Assembly: GCA_965204155.1 (NCBI GenBank)
Contig: OZ241971.1
Coordinates: 930,001-994,000, forward strand
Source: UBA6522 sp965204155
GTDB taxonomy: Bacteria; Pseudomonadota; Gammaproteobacteria; Steroidobacterales; Rariloculaceae
Length of the DNA: 64,000 nt
Reading direction: 5' to 3'
Below the pieces are notes generated by a model, which worked only from the letters and a program-made list of their open reading frames with translations, was not told the DNA's origin and ran no database searches. Within the stretch, counting starts at the first letter, position 1. Every line of letters begins with the position of its first letter. Positions 26,875 to 37,300 of the stretch are shown here, one piece after another. A program made the position numbers and the translations under genes.

Positions 26875-26904
26875 ATTTTACACTGTCCGCTTCCGCGTTG
26901 TCGG
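26875..26904 (-). promoter_or_regulatory. Candidate promoter for korAB
   Basis: Read on the minus strand, CCGACA (26904-26899) and TAAAAT (26880-26875) are separated by 18 bases and lie about 92 bases upstream of the korA ATG. The surrounding 230-base gap has no gene. It is a weak match, judged by eye only. Confidence 0.25.
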
Positions 26905-27010
26905 CGCGCGGTACGCCGATTGCCGCGAATTAATGTCAACCACCGGCGCGAAATGTGCAATACGCGAGTGCGGAAGGGTCATATCGCCCTGAAAACGGGT
27001 CAATCTGCTG

Positions 27011-28045
27011 TCAGTGTCCCAGTTCGGGGTGCGTGCAATCGTATCGGAGGGGCACCTGCTCGGAGGCAGCGAATGTTCGGGTATCCGCAACGGGTGCGGT
27101 GTAATAGAGCGCATCCTCGCTGACAATGGTCAGTTCGAAGGTGTCGCCCGCCGGTCCCAGCGTCAGCCGTTCCACGGTGTGGAGCTGGTTGCTGTGCGGC
27201 ATGCCGGGATGCTGCGCCAGCATTCCCGCCTCGTAACCGACGGTATCGATGACCAGCGTCGAGCCTTCGTACCAGCCGATGGAGTGCCCCAGGACGCGAT
27301 CCTCGAGACCCGCGGGATGTTCGTCCATATCCAGGCGGACCTCCCTTACGGCGTCCATCCACTCGTGCCGAATGACGACGCGGTCCCCGGTCTGTTCGAT
27401 CTCGGTGAGGTCGTTGTTGCTCCAAAGCCGCCGGATACTCACCGGGCTGCAGGTCAGGGCGGGATCGTCCAGCACCGGATCGTACTGTGCCAGGGCCTCG
27501 CGGCCGGCGTCGTTGAGCACGGCGGCGTGGCGATTGGGGCCGCCGAGTTGCGGACCGCCGCCGCCCCCGCCGCCGCCGGACCGCTGCCAGACCCGGCTGA
27601 AGTCGGGCACATCCGCCGGAACGGCCGCGCGGGCAGCGCGCCGGGCCGAAGCCGGTACTTCGGCATCGAACGTGTCGCCGAGTGCGATCACACGGCCGTC
27701 CGCAAACTCCGCGGTTTCGAAATAGCACTCGGTCTCGTGACGCCTCGCCGCAAATCCCCGCACGACGATCCCGTCGCCGGGTTGAAACACGTCCTGCGTC
27801 CATCCGCGCCTCATCAGACCATTGGATCCCGACATCTCGCAGTCCCAGGTCACCACCGACCCGTCGTCCCCGGCGACGTCGATCAGCAGACGGGCATGCG
27901 GATTGATGAAGCGGAACAGCTTGACCGTCCCGCTGACGGTGACACCGACGTTGCGGTCGAAGTGGTAGTCATTGGAATGATGAGCCAGAGCCGGCGCCGG
28001 CACCACGACCACGCCGATAATCAATATCATTGCTGTTTGCTTCAC
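27011..28045 (-). CDS. Secreted DUF6152-type protein (paralog 3 of 4)
   Basis: The protein has 344 residues, with a signal peptide ending ALA before HHSNDYHFD. The N-terminal domain has GTVKLFRFINPHARLLIDV, then CEMSGSNGLMRRGWTQDVF. The C-terminal domain has DFSRVWQR, a poly-glycine linker (residues about 175-181), LTCSPVSIRRLW, IRHEWMDAVREVRLDM, LGHSIGWYEGSTLVIDTVGYEAG and HTVERLTL. It is more diverged than paralogs 1 and 2 in the second half. It lies alone at the edge of the defence island, transcribed away from it. Confidence 0.78.
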   Translation of the reverse strand: MKQTAMILIIGVVVVPAPALAHHSNDYHFDRNVGVTVSGTVKLFRFINPHARLLIDVAGDDGSVVTWDCEMSGSNGLMRRGWTQDVFQPGDGIVVRGFAARRHETECYFETAEFADGRVIALGDTFDAEVPASARRAARAAVPADVPDFSRVWQRSGGGGGGGGPQLGGPNRHAAVLNDAGREALAQYDPVLDDPALTCSPVSIRRLWSNNDLTEIEQTGDRVVIRHEWMDAVREVRLDMDEHPAGLEDRVLGHSIGWYEGSTLVIDTVGYEAGMLAQHPGMPHSNQLHTVERLTLGPAGDTFELTIVSEDALYYTAPVADTRTFAASEQVPLRYDCTHPELGH

Positions 28046-28170
28046 TTGTCCATCCCCCTTGGCATTCTCGGTCTACGCTCGCGGTCCGGTCATTTCCGAT
28101 CGATTCTACCCCACGAAACAACGTGCTGCGGATTCGTCCATATCCTCCAGGCAACAGGTCAGTTGCATAT

Positions 28171-29070
28171 TCATACTTCGATATTGCTGAACAGCGCAAG
28201 ATTGCACTTCGGCGACAACGTGCCGAGTGCTTGATACGCGCTACGCGCTCCCACTCTGGCGAGAAACGCTTGGGTACGCTTTCGTCGTTCTTTGGTTGAC
28301 TCCTCTTGTAATTCCGATTCCATCAACCGCGCTACAAGCGCGGAGCGGACGCTTCTGTCTCCGACGACCGTGAGCCGCTTTACAGTGTACTGCTGGAGCT
28401 CATCCCAGGGTGCAGTAGCCAATCTCAGAAAAGTCCAAACAACCTCGACATCCAACTGCATGTCGTCGGCCACTTGGTGACTGATATGGCCGCGCCACCA
28501 TGATCGGGACAAGCGGCAATCTACGAAAACCGAGACGTGTCCCCGTTCTTCCGGCAATCCGCCGAGTTGCCGGAGTATGGTTCTCGTACACTGGTCGAGC
28601 AGCGTTTTCTTGGAGCGCTTGATCGCCTTCCGAAGACGGGCTCGTCCAGTTTCTGTAGTAGACGAGATTTGAGCGGCGAGATCAGCGGAATCGATCAATT
28701 CGCGACGGACCATTTCCACTTGGTAGGAAGTCCAGAATGACGGGAGAGCTGCGAGGCGTGGCGGAAGCCCCTTGAGAATGTTGTAGTTTTCCTGTTCCGT
28801 TTGTAGCGACGGATTCGAGACATCCCGGCCGGTTAACGGCTGGCTCGCTGGGCGGAAGCAAAGCGCGGGTGAGCGGCTCTCGACTGCAATGCCGTCGAAC
28901 CAGCCGATGAATGCGGTACCGGCGGCGTCGGTCGCTTTGGCCAGCGTTGTCTGCCGGCCGATTACGGACGCCTCGTCATCCAGTTTCCGTTTGTTGATGA
29001 GGCCATGCCTTCGCTCTGTCAGGTCGGCCGCACTGTAAAGTGGAATTTCCGTAGGCGTACTGTATTGCAT
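28171..29070 (-). CDS. Defence-island protein of unknown function (299 aa), possibly DUF6339-like
   Basis: The protein has 299 residues. It is third in a minus-strand cassette behind a GHKL ATPase and a 288-residue protein. GLPPRLAALPSFWTSYQVEM, DCRLSRSWWRGHIS and a basic C-terminal half (STKERRKRTQAFLARVG) are its main features. The PPRLA..FW and RSWWRGHIS patterns recall the DUF6339 family, but I recall this only loosely. No catalytic motif, signal peptide or membrane segment is seen. The gap to the upstream gene is 15 bases, so co-expression is likely. Confidence 0.65.
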   Translation of the reverse strand: MQYSTPTEIPLYSAADLTERRHGLINKRKLDDEASVIGRQTTLAKATDAAGTAFIGWFDGIAVESRSPALCFRPASQPLTGRDVSNPSLQTEQENYNILKGLPPRLAALPSFWTSYQVEMVRRELIDSADLAAQISSTTETGRARLRKAIKRSKKTLLDQCTRTILRQLGGLPEERGHVSVFVDCRLSRSWWRGHISHQVADDMQLDVEVVWTFLRLATAPWDELQQYTVKRLTVVGDRSVRSALVARLMESELQEESTKERRKRTQAFLARVGARSAYQALGTLSPKCNLALFSNIEV

Positions 29071-29085
29071 AGAAGATTCGGGCTC

Positions 29086-29952
29086 TTATTCCAGTTCGTC
29101 TTCTTGAGCCGCCTTTACGATGTGGGGATGAAACGCTGCGGCGACCTGGTTGGGCTTGAAGTCTTCGTCGTCCCACGTAGGGACATTCCTGGATTTCAGC
29201 ATCTGAAACAGGAGCCTCAGGTTCTGGTACTCACTCCAAGTCTCTTGGTCATTGAATTTCTCATGCAGAATCTGCAGGCCTTGCGCCAGGGCCATGGTGT
29301 AGATGCTGTTTCGATGCTCGAAGGATTTCGGGTTGCGAAGGCCGTTAAAGAGCGCTTCCTCTACTTCAACCAGGAAGTAAAAACCTTGCTCGGTAGATTC
29401 CTTGACTTCAAAGCTGCCGAGATTCAGGCTGCCATCCGAAACCCGCCTGAGCCTCAGAATGCTCTGAAACACTGTTTTGGCGTTCCAGAATGGCTCAACG
29501 GCGATTGTCGCGGCTATCGGTAACTCCACCTTCTCCCCTACCCACAGACCATCCAGGCCATGCGATTCGTCGACCGTGAATGTATCGACCGGAGCGTTGG
29601 TAATCACAGCAGGCTGAAACATGACCGGATGGACGAATTGATCCGAGACAATCTGAATGATCTGCTGGAGTTCAACGCCTTCGTTGGTTTGACTGGGCGC
29701 GGAGGTTGCTTTTTCCACGCGACGGTATGCACAGTGAGGCGATACGACGGTACAGGAAAATTCGGCTTGGCTATCCATCAACAATTGGGACACCAAGTTA
29801 TCGCCCTTGATGCGGTGCAGAACGGCAATGGCGTCTGGCGGGACAGTAGAGTCATTGACCTGCTTAGTCTCGTACGCGTGCCCGTCGGTGTAGTCGAGAC
29901 ATCCGGGGGCCATGATCGGGTACGATGCGATCCGCGGTACGTGGGATCTCAA
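29086..29952 (-). CDS. Defence-island protein of unknown function (288 aa)
   Basis: The protein has 288 residues from a TTG at 29952 that overlaps the ATPase stop (TTGA), the same coupling style used across this island; an ATG 13 codons in is an alternative. No family is recognised. The sequence is soluble and acidic, with alternating beta-type segments (VELPIAATIAVEPFWNAK, GFYFLVEVEEALF) and a C-terminal tail ending QEDELE. It sits between the ATPase and the 299-residue protein, so the three probably work together. Confidence 0.65.
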   Translation of the reverse strand: MRSHVPRIASYPIMAPGCLDYTDGHAYETKQVNDSTVPPDAIAVLHRIKGDNLVSQLLMDSQAEFSCTVVSPHCAYRRVEKATSAPSQTNEGVELQQIIQIVSDQFVHPVMFQPAVITNAPVDTFTVDESHGLDGLWVGEKVELPIAATIAVEPFWNAKTVFQSILRLRRVSDGSLNLGSFEVKESTEQGFYFLVEVEEALFNGLRNPKSFEHRNSIYTMALAQGLQILHEKFNDQETWSEYQNLRLLFQMLKSRNVPTWDDEDFKPNQVAAAFHPHIVKAAQEDELE

Positions 29953-31862
29953 TTGCTGTCACCGGCGCGCTTGGACATGGTGCGCGACATCACGTCGACC
30001 TTAAGGACCGCTTGTTCCGGGAGCGCATCCTGCAGCTCGACATTCAGTTCACGTCGCTGTCCTTCGTTCAGCTTCCCGACCCGAACCTCCTGAACATATG
30101 AACCCTCGTGTCCGACAAGCCTTGAATGGAGCGGTTGATCTGCCAACGGGTTCGTGCATGAAGCATCGGCGCCTTGGTCAGCCAATAGCCGAAGCGTCGC
30201 GTTGGCAATATCTTCGGTGGCGCGGACAACCTTTCGCACGTTGCGCCCGGCAAGCCGGGCAGTCGCCGACACCGGCACACGCCTTCCCTTCCTTTTCGAA
30301 ATTGGGCGCGGCGAAGGTGCAGGCCGGGGTGGCGGGTCAGGTCGAGGCTTTTTCTCCCGGCCTGGTCCGTCCGGCAGGATGTCCACCTGATCCGGGACCG
30401 GTGTGAACTCGCGCGGCTTGGAGGAATGTGTCTGCTTTGCTTGAGTGGTGTGACGCGGGTTGATGCGTTCCGCGTCGGCTGTCACCTCAAGCTCCATGAA
30501 CCCTTCGGGGGCATAGACATCCGTGTCGTCTCTAGTCGCAATTTTCTTCAAAGCGTCCCGAATATCTCGAAAGAGCAGATCCAACTGAGCCCGCTTCATT
30601 TTCGGCAATCTTTTCTTGTCGATGGATGCGTGTTTTTCGCCCTCTGCCTGGCGAACCAGCTCGAACGCCTTCCCCTGATCTTCCGGGCCGGGCGTGTCGA
30701 TCAGAATGACGGCATTGAACCGACGATACTCGGCGAACTGGGACGTTTGGTGTAGTGGAACTGAGTCGGTGATGAACATGCCGCTTCTGAACAAGCTGAT
30801 GCGGGTGGCTTCCTCTGTGTCAGCCGGTCGAACATACAGTTTCACTTTGCCGAATTCAGTCTCGGCGTCCGCTTTCTCCCCGATGTCAAGCGTCCTCCAG
30901 ATAGCGTACGCCTTGCTGCCACTGATCGATTCCGAGCGTGATCGACGTCGACGTTCCCGCCGTCCGGACTGGAGAAGTTCGGCGGCCTTGAATTCGTCCA
31001 GAATAGTGATGTCGCTGCCCTTCTGTGTTTGAACCAACAGACGGCCGGTACGGATGACCGGATAGAAGTGGCGAGACGCGACGCGCAAGACGGACTCGAA
31101 GGGATCTTTTTCCTCGCGGAAGTTATTGAACCCGAGCAACAGCACCGCTGTGCCGTGTCTGTGCCGATCTTCGATGCGATCTAGGACCGAGCCAACGGCG
31201 GTCGGAATCTTGGCGTCTTCAGCGAATCGGTATCTGTTTCGAATATCGGGCCTGGGTTCTCCACGAATGAAATACCCATCCTTCCCCAAGAGTTCGCCGT
31301 TGCCGTTGAAATGAGAGGCGAGAATCGCGTGTCCGGACATTGTGCGGGCGCCATCCCGGGTAATGCCGCCATATAGGACATATTGCAGGTCGGACGCTGG
31401 AAACGCTGTGTAGTGGCCCAACCCATAGGACCCCGCCGATCTGGCTTCCGCGCCAACTTTGTTGGTCATGCCGTCGCTCAGCAACGCGTTTGTTCGCGGG
31501 GTATCCAATCCGACGCCGTTGTCGAGAATCTGAAGAACAGGAATTCGTTCCTCGGCGAGACTTTGGGTTATGCGCTCTATCTGCGCTTCGGCAGCTTCCG
31601 GAGCGTGGGTGTTGGTGCGCTTTGCCGCGTCGAAAGCGGCGCGATAGTTGTCAATACCGGGAATTTCAGAGACCGCCAATTCGGTAAATTCGAAAGTGAC
31701 CCGGACTTGGCTGCCAGGCGGCGTAGCCGCATCTAGGCTGTTTTGGATGAGTTCGCGTACGATGACGCTGGGGTTAGCATCGTTGTCAGACGATACGGCC
31801 TTGGATGCAAACCCTTCGGGCGTTCCAGAAGCCAGAAACTTGAGAGCAGCTTGTCCGTTCAT
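29949..31862 (-). CDS. GHKL (Hsp90/MORC-like) ATPase of the defence island
   Basis: The protein has 637 residues. The N-terminal ATP-binding domain shows the N-box IVRELIQNSLDAATP (about 32-46), G1-type ILDNGVGLD and G2-type AGSYGLGHYTAF. After it come a transducer-like region (SLFRSGMFITDS, FNAVILIDTPG), a disordered Pro/Lys/Arg linker at about 490-530 (PDPPPRPAPSPRP) and a beta-rich C-terminal domain. It has no histidine-kinase H-box, so it belongs with Hsp90/MORC/MutL-type ATPases. It leads a three-gene cassette transcribed divergently from sspA. The role is inferred from the phosphorothioation context. Confidence 0.82.
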   Translation of the reverse strand: MNGQAALKFLASGTPEGFASKAVSSDNDANPSVIVRELIQNSLDAATPPGSQVRVTFEFTELAVSEIPGIDNYRAAFDAAKRTNTHAPEAAEAQIERITQSLAEERIPVLQILDNGVGLDTPRTNALLSDGMTNKVGAEARSAGSYGLGHYTAFPASDLQYVLYGGITRDGARTMSGHAILASHFNGNGELLGKDGYFIRGEPRPDIRNRYRFAEDAKIPTAVGSVLDRIEDRHRHGTAVLLLGFNNFREEKDPFESVLRVASRHFYPVIRTGRLLVQTQKGSDITILDEFKAAELLQSGRRERRRRSRSESISGSKAYAIWRTLDIGEKADAETEFGKVKLYVRPADTEEATRISLFRSGMFITDSVPLHQTSQFAEYRRFNAVILIDTPGPEDQGKAFELVRQAEGEKHASIDKKRLPKMKRAQLDLLFRDIRDALKKIATRDDTDVYAPEGFMELEVTADAERINPRHTTQAKQTHSSKPREFTPVPDQVDILPDGPGREKKPRPDPPPRPAPSPRPISKRKGRRVPVSATARLAGRNVRKVVRATEDIANATLRLLADQGADASCTNPLADQPLHSRLVGHEGSYVQEVRVGKLNEGQRRELNVELQDALPEQAVLKVDVMSRTMSKRAGDSN

Positions 31863-32243
31863 TGACAGGAATCCATTCGCAGCGTCGCAGGACGGCGCAT
31901 TGACGAGAGCAAGAAGCCCTTATTGCTCGATAGTACCGTTATTCTGCCAAGCTTAACGACGATACGACAAGCATCAGCAAAAGCAGTCTATCCTGCTGGC
32001 GTGAGTGTCTGTAACCGGAGGTTCTGGACTCGGTCTGGATGGAGTGCAACTCAGTTCCTGCCCGCCAGCGGCCCCGCTGCGGGCATTTCAAGCGTTAATG
32101 CCCTGAAATTCGTTACTCGGTCTTGGGTCTTACTCCACACTCTACCGTTTAATGCCGGGTTGTCGCCCATTGCGTATACGGCGATACTGACCACCGTCCC
32201 CCGAGACACATCGTTGCCCCCGTCGACATCACGTACACGAACA
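31863..32243. promoter_or_regulatory. Divergent intergenic region between the GHKL cassette and the ssp genes
   Basis: These 381 bases have no convincing gene; an open frame continuous with sspA covers part of it, but its residues look random. It must hold the promoters of both the minus-strand cassette and the ssp operon. The clearest structure is a hairpin at 32061-32083. No clear ribosome-binding site precedes the sspA ATG. Confidence 0.5.
32061..32083. promoter_or_regulatory. GC-rich hairpin in the divergent region
   Basis: CCCGC (32061-32065), one bulged C, AGCGG (32067-32071), a CC loop, CCGCT (32074-32078) and GCGGG (32079-32083) form a 10-pair stem. There is no T tract on either side. 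It lies about 160 bases before sspA and could be an attenuator, an operator or a boundary between the two transcription units. Confidence 0.4.
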
Positions 32244-33377
32244 ATGGTCCCCGATCCGATTTACCTCGACTACCAGGCCACAACGCCGTTGGATCCGGTA
32301 GTTCTCGATGCCATGCTCCCTTGGCTTAGTGGGGCCTACAACGCCCATGCAGCTGAACACATTACCGGGCGGCAGGCAGCCGATGCAGTCGAACAGGCCC
32401 GGCAAAGCGTTGCGGACCTACTCGGATGCCATGGATCAGAGATTACCTTTACCTCTGGAGCAACCGAAGCATCCAATATTGTGCTCCGTGGACTCGCTCG
32501 GGCGGACACCCAGATCGCGGTTACCACGCTGGAGCACGCTAGCGTCGCCGAAACTGCCAACACGCTAGGCGCCGTTGGCACCCGCGTATTTTGGATCGAG
32601 GCAACCAACGAGGGCATCGCCGACATGGCCCAATTAGAGGATTTGCTCAATCCCGAAATGTGTCTGGTCTCCATCACGGCAGTAAACAACGAGATCGGCA
32701 CCGTACAACCAATCGCAGAGGCTGCATATCTCTGTGCTCAATACGATGTACCGCTTCACAGCGACATCACACAGGCAATTGGCCGCATCCCGTTGGCGCT
32801 GGGCGACTTCGCCATCTCCTACGCTTCCATGTCCTCTCACAAGATCTACGGTCCTCAGGGAGTCGGCGCACTTTACGTTGAGCATGGAGCCCCCAAGCCG
32901 GCTCCACTTTATACAGGTGGTGCACAGGAGCGCGGCCTGCGGCCTGGCACACTTCCGGTAGCGTCGTGTATCGGTTTTGGTGTCGCGTGCGACCTGGCCG
33001 TCTCTCAGCGGGACAATGACGCCCGGCACGCTCAATCACTAGCACACGCCTTGTTAGACGGGCTGGCCGACCTAGACGGTTGGCGGGTCAACGGGTCTCT
33101 CGACGAACGAATTCCCCACAACCTAAGCATCGCGTTTGAGGGTGTCGACGCAGAAGCTCTTCTCGCCTCAACCCCAGAACTAGCCCTGTCGACGGGGTCG
33201 GCCTGCAGTAGCGGCTCTCTCCGCAATTCTACGACGCTCACGGCGATCGGGCTTCCGGAGGATCTGGCTCGCGGCACCGTCCGCATCGGATTCGGCCGTA
33301 CTACCACGCTAGACGATGTCCTCACCGCCGCGGCCATACTACGAAACCGCGTCGCGGCACTGCGCGGACCGCGATGA
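32244..33377 (+). CDS. sspA: Cysteine desulfurase SspA/DndA-type
   Basis: The protein has 377 residues from the ATG at 32244; the 107 codons open upstream do not resemble protein. It is an IscS/NifS-fold PLP enzyme that takes sulfur from cysteine. D174 (HSDITQA), the PLP lysine K200 (SSHKIYGPQG) and the persulfide Cys C321 (GSACSSG) are present. Its ATGA overlap with the DUF4007 gene shows that it serves DNA phosphorothioation rather than housekeeping iron-sulfur assembly. No iscU or scaffold gene is nearby. Confidence 0.88.
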   Translation: MVPDPIYLDYQATTPLDPVVLDAMLPWLSGAYNAHAAEHITGRQAADAVEQARQSVADLLGCHGSEITFTSGATEASNIVLRGLARADTQIAVTTLEHASVAETANTLGAVGTRVFWIEATNEGIADMAQLEDLLNPEMCLVSITAVNNEIGTVQPIAEAAYLCAQYDVPLHSDITQAIGRIPLALGDFAISYASMSSHKIYGPQGVGALYVEHGAPKPAPLYTGGAQERGLRPGTLPVASCIGFGVACDLAVSQRDNDARHAQSLAHALLDGLADLDGWRVNGSLDERIPHNLSIAFEGVDAEALLASTPELALSTGSACSSGSLRNSTTLTAIGLPEDLARGTVRIGFGRTTTLDDVLTAAAILRNRVAALRGPR

Positions 33378-34309
33378 TCGATCATTCAGCTGACCAACAT
33401 ACGGTGCCTGCGTTTGGGACCGCAGTCGGGCCGCTTGTGTTCTCCGGTCACGAGTCATTTGCCTGCCGATACGGCTGGCTGCCCAAGTTTTACGAGGCCG
33501 CTATCGAGGATCCCATGCTGTTCGAATCCGTAGAGAACGCGATCCTGCGCCTAGGAATCGGTCGCAACATGGTCAAGTCCATTCGGTTCTGGGCCGAAGC
33601 ATTTGGTCTGATTACCTTCCAGCGAGGCCGAGTTCGGCTTACGAATTTGGCCATACGACTGCTCAATACCAAGACTGGCGTCGATCCGTACTTGGAGGCG
33701 CACAGTACGCTCTGGCGCCTCCATTGGATGCTGACTGCGCACGGTCGCTTGGGTGCGTGGGCCGTCGCCTTACTCGAAACACACGACCGTGAGATATCCA
33801 GAGAAGCCTTTATCGCGTCTGTCGCGGCCCGGGCTGCGCATGGGCGCAGAAAGATCACGGCTAGGACCGCCGCCAACCATGTCGATATTTTTCTTCGCAC
33901 CTACGCGGCTCCGCGACGGTTCGATGGGCCGGTAGAGGATTCGCTTGGCAGTCCGTTGCAGGAACTCGATCTTCTGGAGACGGGAACCCGGGTGGGACAA
34001 GCAATCGTTCGGTTTTCCCGTGGCCTAAAGCGCAGTTTGGATCCAGCTGCATTTGCGTTCGCCCTGCAGGACTTCTGGCGCCACACCGCGCCCGGCAGCA
34101 CCGCTATCTCGCTCAGGTCTCTCATGCTCTCCTACTGCGCGCCGGGTGCTGTCTTTCTCCTGGACGAAATTGGACTTCACGCAAAGCTCGGAGAGCTTTG
34201 CGAACTCTCCGAAGTTCTGTCTTTGCGTCCAGACGGCTCCGGCGGTTTGAATTTATTCTGCGCGGGCGATCCACTCCCAGAACTCCACAGACTGGCATGG
34301 ACCCCATGA
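33374..34309 (+). CDS. sspB: SspB-type DUF4007 protein of DNA phosphorothioation
   Basis: The protein has 311 residues with the DUF4007 pattern: an N-terminal FSGHESFACRYGWLPKFYEA, then LGIGRNMVKSIRFWAEAFGL, LETHDREISREAF and the late PGAVFLLDEIGLHAKLGEL. In the studied system SspB nicks one DNA strand to allow sulfur insertion. The ATG overlaps the sspA stop, and its stop overlaps the sspC ATG. I do not see the classical metal-nuclease motif by eye; the assignment rests on the DUF4007 block and on gene order A-B-C-D. Confidence 0.88.
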   Translation: MIDHSADQHTVPAFGTAVGPLVFSGHESFACRYGWLPKFYEAAIEDPMLFESVENAILRLGIGRNMVKSIRFWAEAFGLITFQRGRVRLTNLAIRLLNTKTGVDPYLEAHSTLWRLHWMLTAHGRLGAWAVALLETHDREISREAFIASVAARAAHGRRKITARTAANHVDIFLRTYAAPRRFDGPVEDSLGSPLQELDLLETGTRVGQAIVRFSRGLKRSLDPAAFAFALQDFWRHTAPGSTAISLRSLMLSYCAPGAVFLLDEIGLHAKLGELCELSEVLSLRPDGSGGLNLFCAGDPLPELHRLAWTP

Positions 34310-37300
34310 ACGCTACGACCATCGCGAACTTGGTCTCTGTGCGCCGACGATATGTTCGGTCCGTTGACATCCCGCGCGATCTCGACGATCCCGCGGCTCT
34401 CGAAGGCTATGTCGTGACTCCATCAGCACGAGATGCGGCGGTTCGGATCCTAAGAGGTCTGGATATAAATTCCCGGCAGCGTGCTTTCCGCATCGTCGGC
34501 CCTTATGGCTGCGGAAAATCCGCATTTGGATTGTTCCTGGCGCGGTTACTTCGAGAACAAGGAGACGGCGCGGCGACCAGTCTCCTGTCGAACGTGTACG
34601 CCGACCTTCCTCCCATCCCTTCGTTGCATCCAATAATATTGTCCGGTCGGCGTGTCAGTTTTGCGACCGAACTTGTGCGGGCCGTAACGTTCGCCCCCAA
34701 GCCTCTCCATGTTTCCCGAAGCCTCCTCGGGCGAGCTCGCGCCATGCTTGCTTGCCAAGGTCCGGTGGACGCTCATGCGGTCACCGAACTGGTAGCCGAT
34801 GTGACCACGGAAGTGCGCGCGCGTACCGGTGCCGGGCTCTTTCTCATCATTGACGAGATGGGCCGATTTCTCGAACATGCTGCGGCAAACCCGCTGCACG
34901 AAGATCCGTCCATATTTCAAGCCTTAGCGGAACGATCTAGTGGCCATGCGAACACTGACCTAGCGGTAGTCGGCATCCTGCATCACGCTTTCGGGGACTA
35001 TGTTTCGGGGCTCGGCACATGGATCGAAGCTGAATGGTCACGCGTTTCCGCCCGCTATGAAGAGATCCGATTCGATAGCTCAACCGAGCAGTCGCTGTTC
35101 ATGATCGCTCGTGCTCTCAAGCAGCCTGTTGCCCAACACCACTCGGTCCGACGACGCGCAGAAGACTATTTCGCTCAATCTGTCGAGCGCGGCATCTTTG
35201 CCGCCACGCACCAAGACGTGGCATCGATTGCACACTGCCTTTATCCGCTTCACCCGGCCGCCGTCGCTACGATTGCGACCGCAATCCGACACTTCGGGCA
35301 GAACGAACGATCCTTGTTCAGCTTCCTGCAGTCGCTCGAGCCTCACGGCTTCCAATATTTTGCCCAGTCGACCCGCTACGACGCCGAGAACTGGTATCGC
35401 ACCACGGATGTGTTCGATCACCTGGCCACTACAGCCTCAGTACTCCCTGGCAATGATCGGGGAAGGCGATGGTCGCGCGCGCAGGATGCTATTCGAGCGG
35501 CTGCGGGGCTGCGATCTCTAGACTTGGAAGTCCTAAAATCCGTTGCGCTGGCCTCGGTGCTCGAACCGGTACCCGGCATCGTCGCCGACGTCGAGACCAT
35601 TGCCTGGTGTCTGGACCGCGAACCCGACGACGTCTCGACCGCGCTTCGCGATCTAGCCTCTCGCGGGTTGATCTATTGTCGAACCCATCGTAGCGACTAC
35701 AGCTTGTGGTCGAACAGCAGCGTAGATCTCGTGGCTTGGCTTGACAGGGCGAAAGTCAGAGTCCAACCACCGCAGCGCTTTGACTCAGTTAACCCGTTCC
35801 CCAGCGCCGCTCGCCCATTAGTCGCACACCGTCACTATCATAGTACGGGTACGCTCCGTACGTTCGATGTCCGTCTGTGGACGCACGGACATGCTGGGGG
35901 CCAAGGGGGCGACGGGCTAGTGCTCGTCGCTCCCGTTTATCCTGGGGAGGATCGGGATACAACGCTTCGCAACGTTTCGCAACAGGTCGGTGACACGCCA
36001 CTCACACTGATCTGCCTGAGGACGGTCCCCCCAAACGCCCTGAAGTGGGCACACGAGTTCGCTATCTGGGCTTGGATCAATGAACAATGTCCTGACCTAC
36101 GAGTCGACGAATTGGCTCGTACGGAAGTTTCGGAACGTATTGCCGCGGCGGAATCCTCGCTTTCGCGCACGATCGACCTAGTTACCTCCTCCCGCACCAC
36201 CGCGAATGACACTTGGTGGGTTGACGGCGAAACCATTGACCTTAAAGACAAACGTCTCAGTTCCCTTCTCAGCGACATCTGCGACCGCGTCTACGATCAG
36301 ACACCCATCGTGCGCAACGAAATTCTCAATCGTGACAAGCTTTCCTCCGCCGGGGCAACCGCCCGAATGCGCCTGCTCGATGCAATGTTATCGAACGCCA
36401 CCAAGAACCGTCTCGGCATCCAAGGTACGCCGCCCGAGCTAACAATGTACTTGTCGCTTTTTCGGGATTCGGGAATCCATCGCGCCGACGAACACGACAC
36501 ATACGGGTTCGGCTCCCCGACAGATAGCCGGTGGAAACCAGTCTGGGCCCAAATCGCGCGACTGCTTTCCAACGGTGATGCAGTGTCGTTTGATTCGATT
36601 ATCCATAACCTTAGCCAACCCCCTTTCGGATTACGTTCCGGCCCGACCTTGCCGATTATCGCTGCCTTTATTCTCGCCAACAGGGACGATGTCGCCATTT
36701 TAGAGCGCGGCACTTTTCTGCCGGATTTGACGGTCTCGCACTTCATGCGACTTGCCAAGATGCCGCGCAATTTTGCTATCCAAGCGCTCACAGAGCCCGC
36801 CGATCAGCAGGGGCTCCTGACCGCCCTCGCCAAGGGTCTGCGTGTTATCGGTAACTGCCGACCAACGACTATCGACATAACGGAGCAACTCTACAAATGG
36901 TTCAATCAGCTCAGTCCGTACGCCCTTCAGACAACGAGCGTATCCAGCGTCGCAGCAACGGTTCGCGACCAGATTCGAAAGGCATCGGAACCCGGGCAGC
37001 TCTTTTTTCGGCAACTTCCCGCAGCCTGCAATCTGACTGATGACGGCGCCCGGCCAACAACAATAAATCCGGATAGCTTTGTCAAAACTCTGAACGAGGC
37101 TTTGGATCAACTAGATCAGGCGACCGCGCGGCTTCGGTCCCAAGCTATCGCGGTTGTCGTCGAAGCATTCTCCGCCAAGGACCTAACCACCCTGCGGTGC
37201 ACGCTTAGACGCGACTTAGATCCACACAGGGCGCACCTTCAGGACCATCACCTTGAGGTTTTCGTGGATCGAGCGACTAACGTTGACGCCAGCGAAGAAA

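Noticed and set aside
31923..32243. Possible N-terminal extension of sspA
   Set aside because: The 107 extra residues show no similarity to cysteine desulfurases. The family start YLDYQATTPLDP follows the ATG at 32244 directly.
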